A stretch of 64,000 nt of DNA from Candidatus Mycolicibacterium alkanivorans. GTDB lineage: Bacteria > Actinomycetota > Actinomycetes > Mycobacteriales > Mycobacteriaceae. The position numbers and the translations under genes were made by a program. The notes under the pieces were generated by a model. That model worked only from the letters and a program-made list of their open reading frames with translations, ran no database searches and was not told where the DNA came from. Of this stretch, positions 27,136 to 36,294 are shown piece by piece; position 1 is the stretch's first letter, and each line of letters starts with the position of its first letter. Where the stretch lies: the NCBI RefSeq assembly GCF_022760805.1, contig NZ_JAIVFL010000001.1, positions 3,100,001 to 3,164,000 on the forward strand. Reading direction: 5' to 3'.

Positions 27136-28767
27136 CTACTGGACCGGCAGCTTCAACAGCTTGATTGCCGTGTCTCGCATCTCGACTTTGCGAACCTTAC
27201 CCGTGACCGTCATCGGAAACTCATCGACAACATGCGCATACCGCGGGATCTTGTAATGCGCTAGCTTCCCCGTGCAGAAACCGCGAAGGTCCTCGCTGGT
27301 CAACGGTTGGGCCCCGTCTTTCATGCGGATCCAAGCCATGAGCTCTTCGCCGTACTTCAGGTCTGGCACACCGATCACCTGCGCATCAAGAATTTCCGGA
27401 TGCGTGTGGAGGAATTCCTCGATCTCACGCGGGTAGATGTTCTCCCCGCCTCGGATCACCATGTCCTTGTTCCGGCCGATGATGCTCACGTAGCCGTCGT
27501 CGTCCATGACCGCCAGGTCCCCGGTATGCATCCAGCGAGCATCATCGATCGCCCCGCTCGTCCAGTCCGGTCGTTCCCAATAGCCAAGCATGACCGAGTA
27601 CCCGCGAGTACAGAGCTCGCCCGGGCTCCCCCGCAACACGGTTGCTCCCGTCTCCGGGTCCACAATCTTGACTTCCAAATGTGGATGTACGGTTCCGACC
27701 GTCGACACTCGGCGCTCGATCGTATCGTCGGCTCTGGTCTGGGTGGACACCGGTGACGTCTCGGTCATGCCGTAACAGATCGTTATTTCGGTTATGCCCA
27801 TCCGGTCGAGGACTTGTCTCATCACCTCCACGGGGCAAGGGGAGCCAGCCATGATGCCGGTCCGCAGGCTGGTCAGGTCGAAGTCCCCGAACCCAGATTC
27901 GGCCAATTCCGCGATGAACATAGTCGGGACACCGTACAAGGAGGTGCAACGCTCGGTGGCGACGGCTTGCAGGGTGGTTCGCGATTCGAAGGAGGGTGCT
28001 GGGATGACCATGCAGGCTCCGTGGCTCGTTGCAGCGAGGTTGCCCATAACCATGCCGAAACAATGATAAAAGGGCACCGGTATGCAGATCCGGTCCGCCT
28101 CGGAATAGCCGCAGAGCTCACCGACGAAAAAGCCGTTGTTCAGGATGTTTCGGTGGCTCAGGGTGGCCCCTTTGGGAAAGCCAGTGGTGCCCGACGTGTA
28201 TTGAATATTGATCGGGTCGTCGGCGCTGAGTAATTCCGCCGCCATCAACAGCCGACGAGGATCGGCCTTCCGGCCGAGCTCGAGCAGCGCGTCCCAATCC
28301 TCACCCCCAAGCAGGACAACGTGTTGGAGCGCATCGCATCGGGGCCGCAACTCGTTGATCATGGCGGAGTAATCCGAAGACTTGAACCGGTCTGCCGCGA
28401 CCAGCAGGCTGACGCCGGATTGGTTGAGGACATACTCCAGTTCGTGAGCGCGGTACGCGGGATTGATGTTGACAAGTATCGCTCCGACCTTGGCCGTCGC
28501 GTACTGAAGGAAGGTCCACTCCGCGCAGTTGGGCGCGAAGATACCCACCCGGTCTCCCTTGGCGATTCCAGTCTCCAACAAGGCTGATGCGACCAAATCG
28601 ACTTGCCGCGCGAACTCGTGGTAGGTCCAGCGCCTGCCGGTCCAGCATTCGACCAAGGCATCGCGGTCGCCGAACAACCGCGCCGTGCGTTCTAGGTTTT
28701 CGCCGATCGTCTCGCGCAGCAAGGGGACATCCGAGTCGCCCGAGGCATAACTGAGCTCATCCGTCAT
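27136..28767 (-). CDS. AMP-forming acyl-CoA synthetase (FadD-like)
   Basis: A 543-residue ANL-superfamily ligase with the P-loop YTSGTTGFPKGATLSH, the A5 block YGMTETSPVS, the A7 block WMHTGDLA, and the terminal lysine region TVTGKVRKVEMR. It activates a carboxylic acid to acyl-CoA via an acyl-adenylate; the sequence type is that of medium/short-chain fatty acid ligases. ATG 28765-28767 follows GAGGG at a usual distance. Placed beside the alkane cluster, it would complete alkane to acyl-CoA conversion. Immediately upstream, the same strand holds a fragment of an alcohol dehydrogenase gene, so the present promoter may be new. Confidence 0.9.
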   Translation of the reverse strand: MTDELSYASGDSDVPLLRETIGENLERTARLFGDRDALVECWTGRRWTYHEFARQVDLVASALLETGIAKGDRVGIFAPNCAEWTFLQYATAKVGAILVNINPAYRAHELEYVLNQSGVSLLVAADRFKSSDYSAMINELRPRCDALQHVVLLGGEDWDALLELGRKADPRRLLMAAELLSADDPINIQYTSGTTGFPKGATLSHRNILNNGFFVGELCGYSEADRICIPVPFYHCFGMVMGNLAATSHGACMVIPAPSFESRTTLQAVATERCTSLYGVPTMFIAELAESGFGDFDLTSLRTGIMAGSPCPVEVMRQVLDRMGITEITICYGMTETSPVSTQTRADDTIERRVSTVGTVHPHLEVKIVDPETGATVLRGSPGELCTRGYSVMLGYWERPDWTSGAIDDARWMHTGDLAVMDDDGYVSIIGRNKDMVIRGGENIYPREIEEFLHTHPEILDAQVIGVPDLKYGEELMAWIRMKDGAQPLTSEDLRGFCTGKLAHYKIPRYAHVVDEFPMTVTGKVRKVEMRDTAIKLLKLPVQ

Positions 28768-28848
28768 GGTCACCCTCGGTCAGATGCAGATCGGAATGGT
28801 ACAAACCCGCGGCAACGCATCTGATCAGACTCACTTGGCCAACCCCGC
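28768..28848 (-). pseudogene. Alcohol dehydrogenase N-terminal fragment
   Basis: Directly above the FadD-like start, the minus strand encodes GVGQVSLIRCVAAG followed by AAGLYHSDLHLTEGD. This closely matches residues about 26-50 of the NDMA-type alcohol dehydrogenase at 18341-19450 (GVGEVLIKYTAAG, GLCHSDLHLTDGD). The catalytic-zinc Cys is Tyr here. Nothing after LTEGD continues the gene; the FadD start codon lies right at the breakpoint. This is a remnant of a second dehydrogenase of the same family. Confidence 0.7.
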
Positions 28849-29142
28849 TGCCCTCAGCCCCCGTCCGTGCAAACACCATGGCAACCCCAAATTCCGACAT
28901 CCATTCGGCAACGACTGCCGATCCACCGGAACCGACATCTTACCGTCCAGCCTTCCACCACCTAGGTTGTAAACAGTTGGCAGCAGTTTCTCACGAACTG
29001 AGCGGCCGACCCCAAGAAACTGCATTTCACTGGCCCAACGGAACCTGCCCACCTGAATGAGGCACCGTTGCGCTGGAGACTGTCAAGTTAACGGTGGAAC
29101 TGGATAGTCTGGTCTGGTACCGGATAGCAGAGAAGGGGTGCG
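28849..29142. other. Intergenic, presumed ADH promoter region
   Basis: About 290 bases between the dehydrogenase remnant and the next alcohol dehydrogenase. It is less GC-rich than the surroundings, and no frame shows domain character. The 3' part must hold the promoter of the plus-strand dehydrogenase; a clear -10/-35 pair was not identified. Confidence 0.4.
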
Positions 29143-30189
29143 ATGAAGGCGTTGGTGTATCACGGGCCGGGCGTGAGGTCGTGGGAATCAGTTCCCGACC
29201 CCACCATCGACAAGCCGACCGATGCGGTGCTACGGGTGGATGCGGTCACGATATGTGGCACCGATCTGCACATCTTGGGCGGCGATGTTCCCGACGTAGC
29301 GCCCGGCACAATCCTCGGTCACGAGGCGGTGGGCACCGTCACCGCGATCGGGTCGGGCGTGCAAACCCTTGCTGTTGGCGATCGGGTGTTGGTGTCTTGC
29401 ATTAGCTCGTGTGGTAGCTGCCGGTATTGCCGCCACGGCAGCTACGGGCAATGTCTGGGCGGGGGCGGCTGGATCCTGGGTCACCTGGTCAACGGCACGC
29501 AGGCCGAGTACGTGCGGGTGCCGTTCGCCGACAACTCCACCCATAAGGTGCCCGACGGGGTCAGCGACGAGCAGATGATCGTGCTCGCCGATATCCTGCC
29601 CACCGCCTACGAGGTCGGGGTCCTGAACGGCGGGGTCCAACCAGCCGACGTGGTGGCCATCATCGGCTCCGGCCCGATCGGATTGGCCGCGATCATGACC
29701 GCGAAGTTGTTCAGTCCCAGCCGGATCGTGGCGATCGACCTGGCCGACTCCCGGTTGAAGGCCGCGCTCGAGTTCGGAGCCGACGTGGCGGTCAACAGCA
29801 GCGTCGATGACCCCGCAGAGGTCATCGCCGGGCTGACCGGCGGGCTGGGTGCCGACGTCGTGATGGAGGCGGTCGGCCAGCCGCAGACCTTCGAGCAGGC
29901 CGTGACGTTGGTCCGCCCCGGCGGCCACGTCGCCAACCTCGGCGTGCACGGCCAACCAGCAACGCTGCACCTGGAAGACATCTGGATCAAGAATCTCACC
30001 ATCACCACCGGACTGGTCGATACGTTCTCCACACCAACCTTGGTCGAACTAGTCGCTAGTGGCCGACTCGACACCGCTTCGATGATCACCCACCGGTTCG
30101 TCCTCGACGAGTTCGACACCGCCTATGACGTATTCGCCCGGCCCGCGGACACCGCAGCGCTGAAGGTGCTGCTCACCGCGTCGAGCTGA
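29143..30189 (+). CDS. Zinc-dependent alcohol dehydrogenase
   Basis: A 348-residue medium-chain dehydrogenase. It has catalytic zinc residues in ICGTDLHILGGD and LGHEAVGTV, structural zinc Cys residues in CGSCRYCRHGSYGQC, and a nucleotide fold with VAIIGSGPIGLAAI. It belongs to the group that includes secondary-alcohol and threonine-type dehydrogenases, distinct from the NDMA-type enzyme of the cluster. It could handle 2-alcohols from subterminal oxidation, which is inference from context. ATG 29143 follows AGAAGGGG. It is transcribed alone on the plus strand and followed by a thiolase remnant and a hairpin. Confidence 0.88.
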   Translation: MKALVYHGPGVRSWESVPDPTIDKPTDAVLRVDAVTICGTDLHILGGDVPDVAPGTILGHEAVGTVTAIGSGVQTLAVGDRVLVSCISSCGSCRYCRHGSYGQCLGGGGWILGHLVNGTQAEYVRVPFADNSTHKVPDGVSDEQMIVLADILPTAYEVGVLNGGVQPADVVAIIGSGPIGLAAIMTAKLFSPSRIVAIDLADSRLKAALEFGADVAVNSSVDDPAEVIAGLTGGLGADVVMEAVGQPQTFEQAVTLVRPGGHVANLGVHGQPATLHLEDIWIKNLTITTGLVDTFSTPTLVELVASGRLDTASMITHRFVLDEFDTAYDVFARPADTAALKVLLTASS

Positions 30190-30235
30190 CAACACCTGTC
30201 CAACTGCGGTCTAGTTCCCTGGCCGAACTGTTGTG

Positions 30236-30331
30236 ATGCTGCGCAGACCGGCGACACGGATGGAACAGCGCGGCGCGCGCTACGGCCTGCAGCCGATGTA
30301 CGAAGGCGGCGGGATGGCCGAACGGCGGTGA
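30236..30331 (+). pseudogene. Thiolase C-terminal fragment
   Basis: A 31-codon plus-strand frame ending at TGA 30329-30331 contains GARYGLQPMYEGGGMAE. This matches the nearly invariant end of acetyl-CoA acyltransferases ('RYGLQTMCEGGGMANA...'). The usual active-site Cys in that block is Tyr here, and the frame ends a few residues early. No thiolase sequence precedes it, only the dehydrogenase gene end. It is a leftover from a deleted fadA-type gene. Confidence 0.65.
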
Positions 30332-30378
30332 TTTCGGCGCGCTTACGTTCGCACAGCGGTGACGAGCGCGCCGAAATC
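30330..30378. terminator. 14-bp perfect inverted repeat between convergent genes
   Basis: Arms gatttcggcgcgct (30330-30343) and agcgcgccgaaatc (30365-30378) with a 21-base loop. It lies between the plus-strand dehydrogenase (with thiolase remnant) and the minus-strand nitroreductase-fold gene. Location and stability suit a bidirectional factor-independent terminator without U-tract. Confidence 0.55.
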
Positions 30379-30385
30379 GCGGAGT

Positions 30386-30817
30386 TCAGGCGCGCTGCAG
30401 CTCGAACAGCGGGATGACCCGGCTGGTGTTGGCCTGGTAGTCACCGAAGGTCGGGGCAAGCTCGACGAGCTTCGGATAGGTCGCATCGCGCTCGTCGGCG
30501 GGCAGCTCACGGGCCACCACGTCATAGGAATCGGTACCGACCTCGACGTGGGCCCGCGGGTTGGCCCGCAGGTTGTGCACCCAGTGCGGGTTGGTGTCGG
30601 CTCCGGCCTTGGAGCCGACGATGATCATCTTGCCGTCGATCGTCAGGTAGGCCAGCGGGCTCAGCCGCGGCTGGCCGGACTTAGCGCCCGTCGTGGTGAG
30701 CAGCAGCAGGGTCGCACCCTCGAACGGGCCGCCCACGACGCCGCTGTTGGCGCGGAACTCCTCGATGATGACGTTGTTGAATGCGTCCAGGCTGGCCTTG
30801 TCGGTGAAATCGGTCAT
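30386..30817 (-). CDS. F420-dependent nitroreductase-fold (Ddn-like) oxidoreductase
   Basis: A 143-residue split-barrel protein with the DUF385/Ddn pattern: [48 protein letters not shown], and a C-terminal [25 protein letters not shown]. Members bind deazaflavin F420 and reduce diverse substrates, or in some cases bind fatty acids or heme instead. The physiological substrate is unknown. Its ATG overlaps the aspS stop in an ATGA, so it is co-translated with aspS. Confidence 0.88.
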   Translation of the reverse strand: MTDFTDKASLDAFNNVIIEEFRANSGVVGGPFEGATLLLLTTTGAKSGQPRLSPLAYLTIDGKMIIVGSKAGADTNPHWVHNLRANPRAHVEVGTDSYDVVARELPADERDATYPKLVELAPTFGDYQANTSRVIPLFELQRA

Positions 30818-32628
30818 GCCTTCTCAAGCTTCTCCGGCTTGGCGTCTATTCCGGACTCCTTGCGCTGCTGGGCGGTGATCGGCGCGGGCGCGTCGGTCAG
30901 CGGGTCGACGCCGCCGCCGGACTTCGGGAAGGCGATCACGTCGCGGATCGAGTCCGCGCCGAACAGCAGCGCGGTGATCCGGTCCCAGCCGAAGGCGATG
31001 CCGCCGTGCGGCGGTGCGCCAAAGGTGAACGCGTCCAACAGGAATCCGAACTTCTCCTGCGCCTCGGCGTGATCGATACCCATCACCGCGAACACCTTCT
31101 CCTGAACGTCGCGGCGATGGATACGGATCGAACCGCCACCGATCTCGTGGCCGTTGCAGACGATGTCGTAGGCGTCGGCCAGCACCGCACCCGGGTCGGT
31201 GTCGACCGAACCCTGGAACTCGGGCTTGGGCGAGGTGAACGCGTGGTGCACCGCGGTCCACGCACCCGACCCGACCGCCATGTCGCCGGCGGCGGTCGCA
31301 TCGCCGGCCGGTTCGAACAGCGGCGGGTCGACGATCCACGTGAAGGCCCACGCCGTCGGATCGATCATGTCCAACCGCTTGGCGATCTCACCGCGGGCCG
31401 CGCCCAGCAGGGCACGTGACGTCTTCGCCGGACCGGCCGAGAAGAACACGCAGTCCCCCGGCTTGGCGCCGACCTGGGCGGCCAGCCCCTCACGCTCGGC
31501 GTCGGAAAGATTCTTGGCGACCGGCCCGGACAGCGCGCCGTCCTCCCCGACCAGGACGTAGGCCAGACCCCGATGGCCGCGCTGCTTGGCCCACTCCTGC
31601 CAGCCGTCGAGCGTGCGGCGCGGCTGCGAGGCGCCGCCGGGCATCACCACGGCCCCGACGTAGGGCGCCTGGAACACCCGGAACGAGGTGTCGGCGAAGT
31701 ACTCGGTGCACTCGACGAGTTCCAGGCCGAAGCGCAGATCCGGCTTGTCCGAACCGAACCGGCGCATCGAGTCGGCGTAGGTCATCCGCGGGATCGGCCG
31801 CGGCAGGTCGTAGCCGATCAGCGCCCACAGCGCGGCCAAGATCTCCTCGGCGACCGCGATCACGTCGTCGGAGCTGACGAAGCTCATCTCCATGTCGAGC
31901 TGGGTGAACTCGGGCTGGCGGTCGGCGCGGAAGTCCTCGTCGCGATAGCAGCGCGCGATCTGGTAGTAGCGCTCCATGCCGGCCACCATCAGCAGCTGCT
32001 TGAACAGCTGAGGGCTCTGCGGCAGCGCGTAGAACGAGCCGGGCTGCAACCGAGCGGGCACCAGGAAGTCGCGCGCGCCCTCCGGTGTGGAGCGGGTCAG
32101 CGTCGGCGTCTCGATCTCGACGAAGTCGTGGCCGGCCAGCACCGAGCGGGCCGCCGCGTTGACCTTCGAGCGCAACCGGATCGCGTCACCGGGACCGCCC
32201 TCGCGCCGCATGTCGAGGTAGCGGTACTTCAGGCGGGCTTCCTCGCCGGCCGGCTCGTCGAGCTGGAACGGCAGCGGCGCGCTTTCGCCCAGCACTGTCA
32301 GCGACGTGGCGTTGACCTCGATCTCGCCGGTGGGGATCTCGGCGTTGGCGTTGCCCTCCGGGCGGATCTCGACCACACCTTCGACGGCGACGCAGAATTC
32401 CGCGCGCAACCGGTGCGCCTGGGCCAGGACGTCGGACTCGCGGAACACCACCTGTGCCACGCTCGGACCACTTCCCGGGTCGCTGTGCTCCTGCCCTCCG
32501 GCGCCATCCCGTAGGTCGATGAAGATCACGCCGCCGTGGTCACGGCGCCGCGCGACCCAGCCGGCCAGGGTGACCCGCTGCCCGGCGTCGGTGGTACGCA
32601 ACGAACCGGCGGCATGACTGCGCAGCAC
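30814..32628 (-). CDS. aspS: Aspartyl-tRNA synthetase
   Basis: A 604-residue class II synthetase. The N-terminal OB-fold is [32 protein letters not shown]. The catalytic core has motif 2 [25 protein letters not shown] and motif 3 [10 protein letters not shown], with a bacterial GAD insertion between them. It charges tRNA-Asp; mycobacterial enzymes are also known to charge tRNA-Asn. The first ATG fits the family start. It overlaps the downstream nitroreductase-fold gene by four bases. This is where the conserved core block resumes after the island. Confidence 0.97.
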   Translation of the reverse strand: MLRSHAAGSLRTTDAGQRVTLAGWVARRRDHGGVIFIDLRDGAGGQEHSDPGSGPSVAQVVFRESDVLAQAHRLRAEFCVAVEGVVEIRPEGNANAEIPTGEIEVNATSLTVLGESAPLPFQLDEPAGEEARLKYRYLDMRREGGPGDAIRLRSKVNAAARSVLAGHDFVEIETPTLTRSTPEGARDFLVPARLQPGSFYALPQSPQLFKQLLMVAGMERYYQIARCYRDEDFRADRQPEFTQLDMEMSFVSSDDVIAVAEEILAALWALIGYDLPRPIPRMTYADSMRRFGSDKPDLRFGLELVECTEYFADTSFRVFQAPYVGAVVMPGGASQPRRTLDGWQEWAKQRGHRGLAYVLVGEDGALSGPVAKNLSDAEREGLAAQVGAKPGDCVFFSAGPAKTSRALLGAARGEIAKRLDMIDPTAWAFTWIVDPPLFEPAGDATAAGDMAVGSGAWTAVHHAFTSPKPEFQGSVDTDPGAVLADAYDIVCNGHEIGGGSIRIHRRDVQEKVFAVMGIDHAEAQEKFGFLLDAFTFGAPPHGGIAFGWDRITALLFGADSIRDVIAFPKSGGGVDPLTDAPAPITAQQRKESGIDAKPEKLEKA

Positions 32629-32691
32629 TGGATGACTCCTGGGATTGAAGAATTGGGGACGCTCAGTCTATGAGGTCGGCGCTTCGCCTGA

Positions 32692-34173
32692 TCAGTACAG
32701 GCCCGCCCACGCCGAACGGCGGGCCGAATCCGGGTCGCGCACAGACACGTCGCGGGCCGAGCCGATGACGCGCGTGGTGCGGCTGCCGCTGTCGTAGCGC
32801 GGCCAGTCGTCGAGTTCGGTGGTGGCGAAGTCGAGCCAGGTGCGCTGCATGCGGCGACCCACCGACGGCAGCACGCGCTGGCCCAGCGGATGCAGCTTGC
32901 GGCCGACGAAGGAGCCGTAGCTGTGCTGGATGTGCACGATCTCGCTGCCGTGGGTGGCGCCTAGTCCGAGCGCGCGCAGATGCCAGGCGGCGTGGTCGAA
33001 GCGGTAGACGTGAGTGGGTGCGTGCGCGCTGTACGCATCGGCGAAGGCCCATGTCGGCGCGCCGAACATGACGTCGGAGCCGATCGCGATCAGAGCCCGC
33101 CGCCGCGGATAGTCCGGGTAGGCGGCCAGCACCCGCCCGCGCGCCTCGGGGGCAATTCGCTCGAAGAAATCGTCGATTCCGGCGACGGTGGTCGGCAGCA
33201 TCGGCGGCTTGGAGAAGGCGAACATCGACGCCTCGTGAGTGTTGGTGCCCACGATCAGCGGGACCGCGTTCACCGCACCGGCGCGGGCCGCCTCGATGGG
33301 GTGGCGCGGGAGCAGGTCGACACCGTAGGTCAGCCCGTAGGCCAGCGTCGGCGAGGTCGCCGCGCTGCGGCGCTGGATCTCCCCAGCCGCGCGACGCAAC
33401 GTGCGCTGCGGCAGGCCGGCCAGCTCGGCGGGCGGCACCCCGACCAGGTCGACGAACTCGCGCGCCCGCCGCGCGCGGGTTTCGCGGTCGGCGATCAGCG
33501 GAAGTGCCGGGCTCTGCGCGATCGCCCGGGCGAAGAGACCGTCGGCGGCCGGACTGGCCAGCAACGCCAGCACCGAGGTCGCACCGGCCGACTCGCCGAA
33601 GATGGTGACACGGGCCGGGTCTCCGCCGAAGGCGGCGATGTTGTCACGTACCCACCCCAGCGCGGCGAGCTGGTCGCGGAGGCACAGGTTGTCGGCGAAT
33701 CGCGGGCCCAGATCACCGAGTTCGAACCCGCCGAACACACCCAGCCGATAGGTCACGTTGACCACCACGACGTCGCCGTTGGCGGCCAGCCGAGAGCCGT
33801 TGTAGAGCTGCAGCTGGCCGGCGCCGTATACGAACGCGCCGCCGGGAATCCAGACCATCACCGGCAGCAACGTTCCCGGCTCGCGGCGCGGCGACCACAC
33901 GGTGACGGTCAGGCAGGCCTCGTCGCGAATCTTCGGGTCGTCGCGGCCGCCGCCGACGAAGGACCGGCCCTGCGGCGGCACCGGCCCGTGCTCGATCGCG
34001 TCGCGCACCCCGTCCCACGGTTGCAGCGGCGCGGGCGCCTGGAATCGGCGATCACCGACCGGCTGCTCGGCGTAGGGCACCCCTCGCCAGACCCGCACAC
34101 CGCCGTCGGTGGCGCCGCGCAGCGCACCTAGCGTCGTGTGAGCCACGGTCGACGGATCGACTACGACGGACAC
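32692..34173 (-). CDS. Carboxylesterase/lipase family protein (type B)
   Basis: A 493-residue alpha/beta hydrolase of the carboxylesterase B family. Features are VRVWRGVPYAEQPVGDRRF near the N-terminus, an oxyanion-hole region MVWIPGGAFVYGAG, nucleophile Ser in GESAGATSVL, and a late His region (ATHGSEI). It hydrolyses carboxylic esters; the natural substrate is unknown. The start is ambiguous: GTG 34173 is used, while a TTG seven codons upstream is also in frame, and neither has a strong ribosome site. It is divergent from the zinc metallopeptidase gene. Confidence 0.88.
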   Translation of the reverse strand: MSVVVDPSTVAHTTLGALRGATDGGVRVWRGVPYAEQPVGDRRFQAPAPLQPWDGVRDAIEHGPVPPQGRSFVGGGRDDPKIRDEACLTVTVWSPRREPGTLLPVMVWIPGGAFVYGAGQLQLYNGSRLAANGDVVVVNVTYRLGVFGGFELGDLGPRFADNLCLRDQLAALGWVRDNIAAFGGDPARVTIFGESAGATSVLALLASPAADGLFARAIAQSPALPLIADRETRARRAREFVDLVGVPPAELAGLPQRTLRRAAGEIQRRSAATSPTLAYGLTYGVDLLPRHPIEAARAGAVNAVPLIVGTNTHEASMFAFSKPPMLPTTVAGIDDFFERIAPEARGRVLAAYPDYPRRRALIAIGSDVMFGAPTWAFADAYSAHAPTHVYRFDHAAWHLRALGLGATHGSEIVHIQHSYGSFVGRKLHPLGQRVLPSVGRRMQRTWLDFATTELDDWPRYDSGSRTTRVIGSARDVSVRDPDSARRSAWAGLY

Positions 34174-34244
34174 GAGCGAATCGTAGTGTGGCAAGCTGAA
34201 CGCGGCTGTTTGCCCACATGAAGGGTCAATCTCGAGGAGCGGTG

Positions 34245-35126
34245 ATGACCTTCAACGAAGGTATGCAGATCGACACGAGCACCACCTCGACCGGTGGCGG
34301 CGGTTCCGGTCGCGGCATCGCCATCGGCGGCGGCGTCGGTGGTCTGGTCATCGTGCTTCTGGCCCTGTTCCTCGGCGTCGATCCCGGCCAGGTGGTCAGC
34401 CAGCAACCGGCGCTGCCACCCGGCGCCGAGCAGTCAAGCTACGACCTGAGCAAGTGCAAGACGGGCGCCGACGCCAACAAGTACGTTGAGTGCCGCGTGG
34501 TGGCCACCGGCAACTCCGTGGACGGCGTGTGGGAGCAGCTGCTGCGCGGCTACAGCCGCCCGAAGATGAAGCTGTTCAAGGGCTCGGTCCAGACCGGCTG
34601 CGGCCCGGCCACCAGCGACGTCGGCCCGTTCTACTGCCCCGTCGACCGCACCGCCTACTTCGACACCGACTTCTTCGACGTCCTGAAGAACCAATTCGGT
34701 TCCAGCGGTGGGCCGTTGGCGCAAGAGTACGTGGTCGCCCACGAGTACGGCCACCACGTCCAGAACCTGCTCGGCGTGCTCGGCAGGGCACAGCAGGGCG
34801 CGCAGGGCGCCACCGGCAACGGCGTGCGCACCGAACTGCAAGCCGACTGCTACGCCGGCGTGTGGGCGCACTACGCGGCGATCACCAAACAGCCCGGCAC
34901 CGACGTGACCTATCTGGAACCGCTGAGCGACAAGGACATTGCCGATGCATTGTCCGCGGCGGCATCGGTGGGCGATGACCGCATCCAGAAGCAGGCCACC
35001 GGGCGGATCAACCCCGAGCAGTGGACGCACGGCTCGTCAGCCGAGCGGCAGAAGTGGTTCACCGTCGGATACCAGACCGGTGACGCGAACCAGTGCGACA
35101 CCTTCAAAGCGCGCGATCTGGGCTGA
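34245..35126 (+). CDS. YpfJ-type neutral zinc metallopeptidase, membrane anchored
   Basis: A 293-residue protein with a short glycine-rich cytoplasmic end, one membrane helix (GLVIVLLALFLGVD), then an extracytoplasmic zinc peptidase domain carrying HEYGHH and ELQADCYAGVW, the neutral zinc metallopeptidase (YpfJ) signature. Paired Cys residues are scattered in the exported part. The ATG at 34245 follows CGAGGAGCGG; an upstream in-frame ATG (34218) is less likely. From memory, Rv2575 is the counterpart. Substrate unknown. Confidence 0.9.
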   Translation: MTFNEGMQIDTSTTSTGGGGSGRGIAIGGGVGGLVIVLLALFLGVDPGQVVSQQPALPPGAEQSSYDLSKCKTGADANKYVECRVVATGNSVDGVWEQLLRGYSRPKMKLFKGSVQTGCGPATSDVGPFYCPVDRTAYFDTDFFDVLKNQFGSSGGPLAQEYVVAHEYGHHVQNLLGVLGRAQQGAQGATGNGVRTELQADCYAGVWAHYAAITKQPGTDVTYLEPLSDKDIADALSAAASVGDDRIQKQATGRINPEQWTHGSSAERQKWFTVGYQTGDANQCDTFKARDLG

Positions 35127-35238
35127 GGCAACAGGCGGGCCTCGACTTGGGACTGGCGATCGCCTAACGACGCTCCGTCGACATCGAGTCGCGCTCGTAC
35201 CGTTCAACGAGGTCAAACGCGGCCGTGGGGAGCCGGCA

Positions 35239-36270
35239 CTAGAACAGGCTGAGCTGCCGTTCGGCGACGCGCGGCTGCGGCACGGGTGCCGCCGACGCGA
35301 ACGGCCGGTGGTCGCCGGCCAGCCGGTACTTGGCGATCAGCGGAGCAGCGCGGCGGCGCAGCATCTCGCGGTAGTCGGCGGGGTCGGCGCTGCGGCTGTA
35401 CAACCGGCGGTAGTCGGCGACGAGTGCGGGATGCGAGCGGGCCAGCCAGCTCATGAACCAGCCCCTGGTAGAACCGCGCAGGTGAAGACCGAACACGGTC
35501 ACCCCGGTGGCGCCGGCCGCGGCGATCTGACCGAGCAGGTGGTCGAGGTGCTCGACGGAGTCGGTCAGGTGCGGAAGCACGGGCGCCACCATGACATGAC
35601 AGTCCAGCCCGGCGTCGCGAACGGCGGTGATCAGGCTCAGCCGGGCCTGCGGTGACGGGGTCCCCGGCTCGACGTCGCGGTGCAGGTCGGCGTCGCCGAC
35701 GGCCAGCGAGATCGCGACGGAGGCCGGAACCTGTTGTGCTGCATCGGAAATCAGCGGCAGATCGCGGCGCAGCAACGTGCCCTTGGTCAGGATCGACAAC
35801 GGTGTCCCGGATCCGGCGAGCGCCGTGACGATGCCGGGCATCAGTTCGTAGCGGCCCTCGGCCCGCTGGTACGGATCGGTGTTGGTGCCCAGCGCGACGG
35901 TGTCGCGGCGCCAGGACGGCCGGGCGAGTTCGCGGCGCAGGACGTCGACGATGTTGGTCTTGACGACGATCTGGCTGTCGAAGTCACCGCCCGCATCGAA
36001 CTCCAGGTATTCGTGGGTGGGACGGGCGAAGCAGTACCGGCAGGCGTGCGCACAGCCGCGGTAGCCGTTGACGGTGTACTGGAAGGGCAGCATCGCGGCG
36101 GCGGGGATCTTGTTCAGCGCCGACTTGCACAACACCTCGTGGAAGGTGATGCCCTCGAACTGCGGGGTGCGCACGGCCCGTACGAAACCGATGCGCTGCA
36201 GACCGGGCAGGGCGCCGTCGTCGACCCTGATCCCCTGGTCCGACCATCGCACACCGCTATTCGAACTCAT
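35239..36270 (-). CDS. Radical SAM protein (spore photoproduct lyase-like, Rv2578c type)
   Basis: A 343-residue protein with the radical SAM cluster motif CAHACRYC near residue 75 and the following FARPTHEYLEFDAGGDFD. The later blocks VALGTNTDPYQRAEG and SILTKGTLLRRDLP are shared with the SplB-related 'Rv2578c family' of radical SAM proteins. It should bind a 4Fe-4S cluster and cleave SAM; the substrate is not known. The first ATG follows a 24-base gap from the DUF-like gene on the opposite side (36295). Its 3' end converges on the YpfJ-type peptidase gene. Confidence 0.9.
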   Translation of the reverse strand: MSSNSGVRWSDQGIRVDDGALPGLQRIGFVRAVRTPQFEGITFHEVLCKSALNKIPAAAMLPFQYTVNGYRGCAHACRYCFARPTHEYLEFDAGGDFDSQIVVKTNIVDVLRRELARPSWRRDTVALGTNTDPYQRAEGRYELMPGIVTALAGSGTPLSILTKGTLLRRDLPLISDAAQQVPASVAISLAVGDADLHRDVEPGTPSPQARLSLITAVRDAGLDCHVMVAPVLPHLTDSVEHLDHLLGQIAAAGATGVTVFGLHLRGSTRGWFMSWLARSHPALVADYRRLYSRSADPADYREMLRRRAAPLIAKYRLAGDHRPFASAAPVPQPRVAERQLSLF

Positions 36271-36294
36271 ATTCGATGGCTTGTCAACGGTCCG

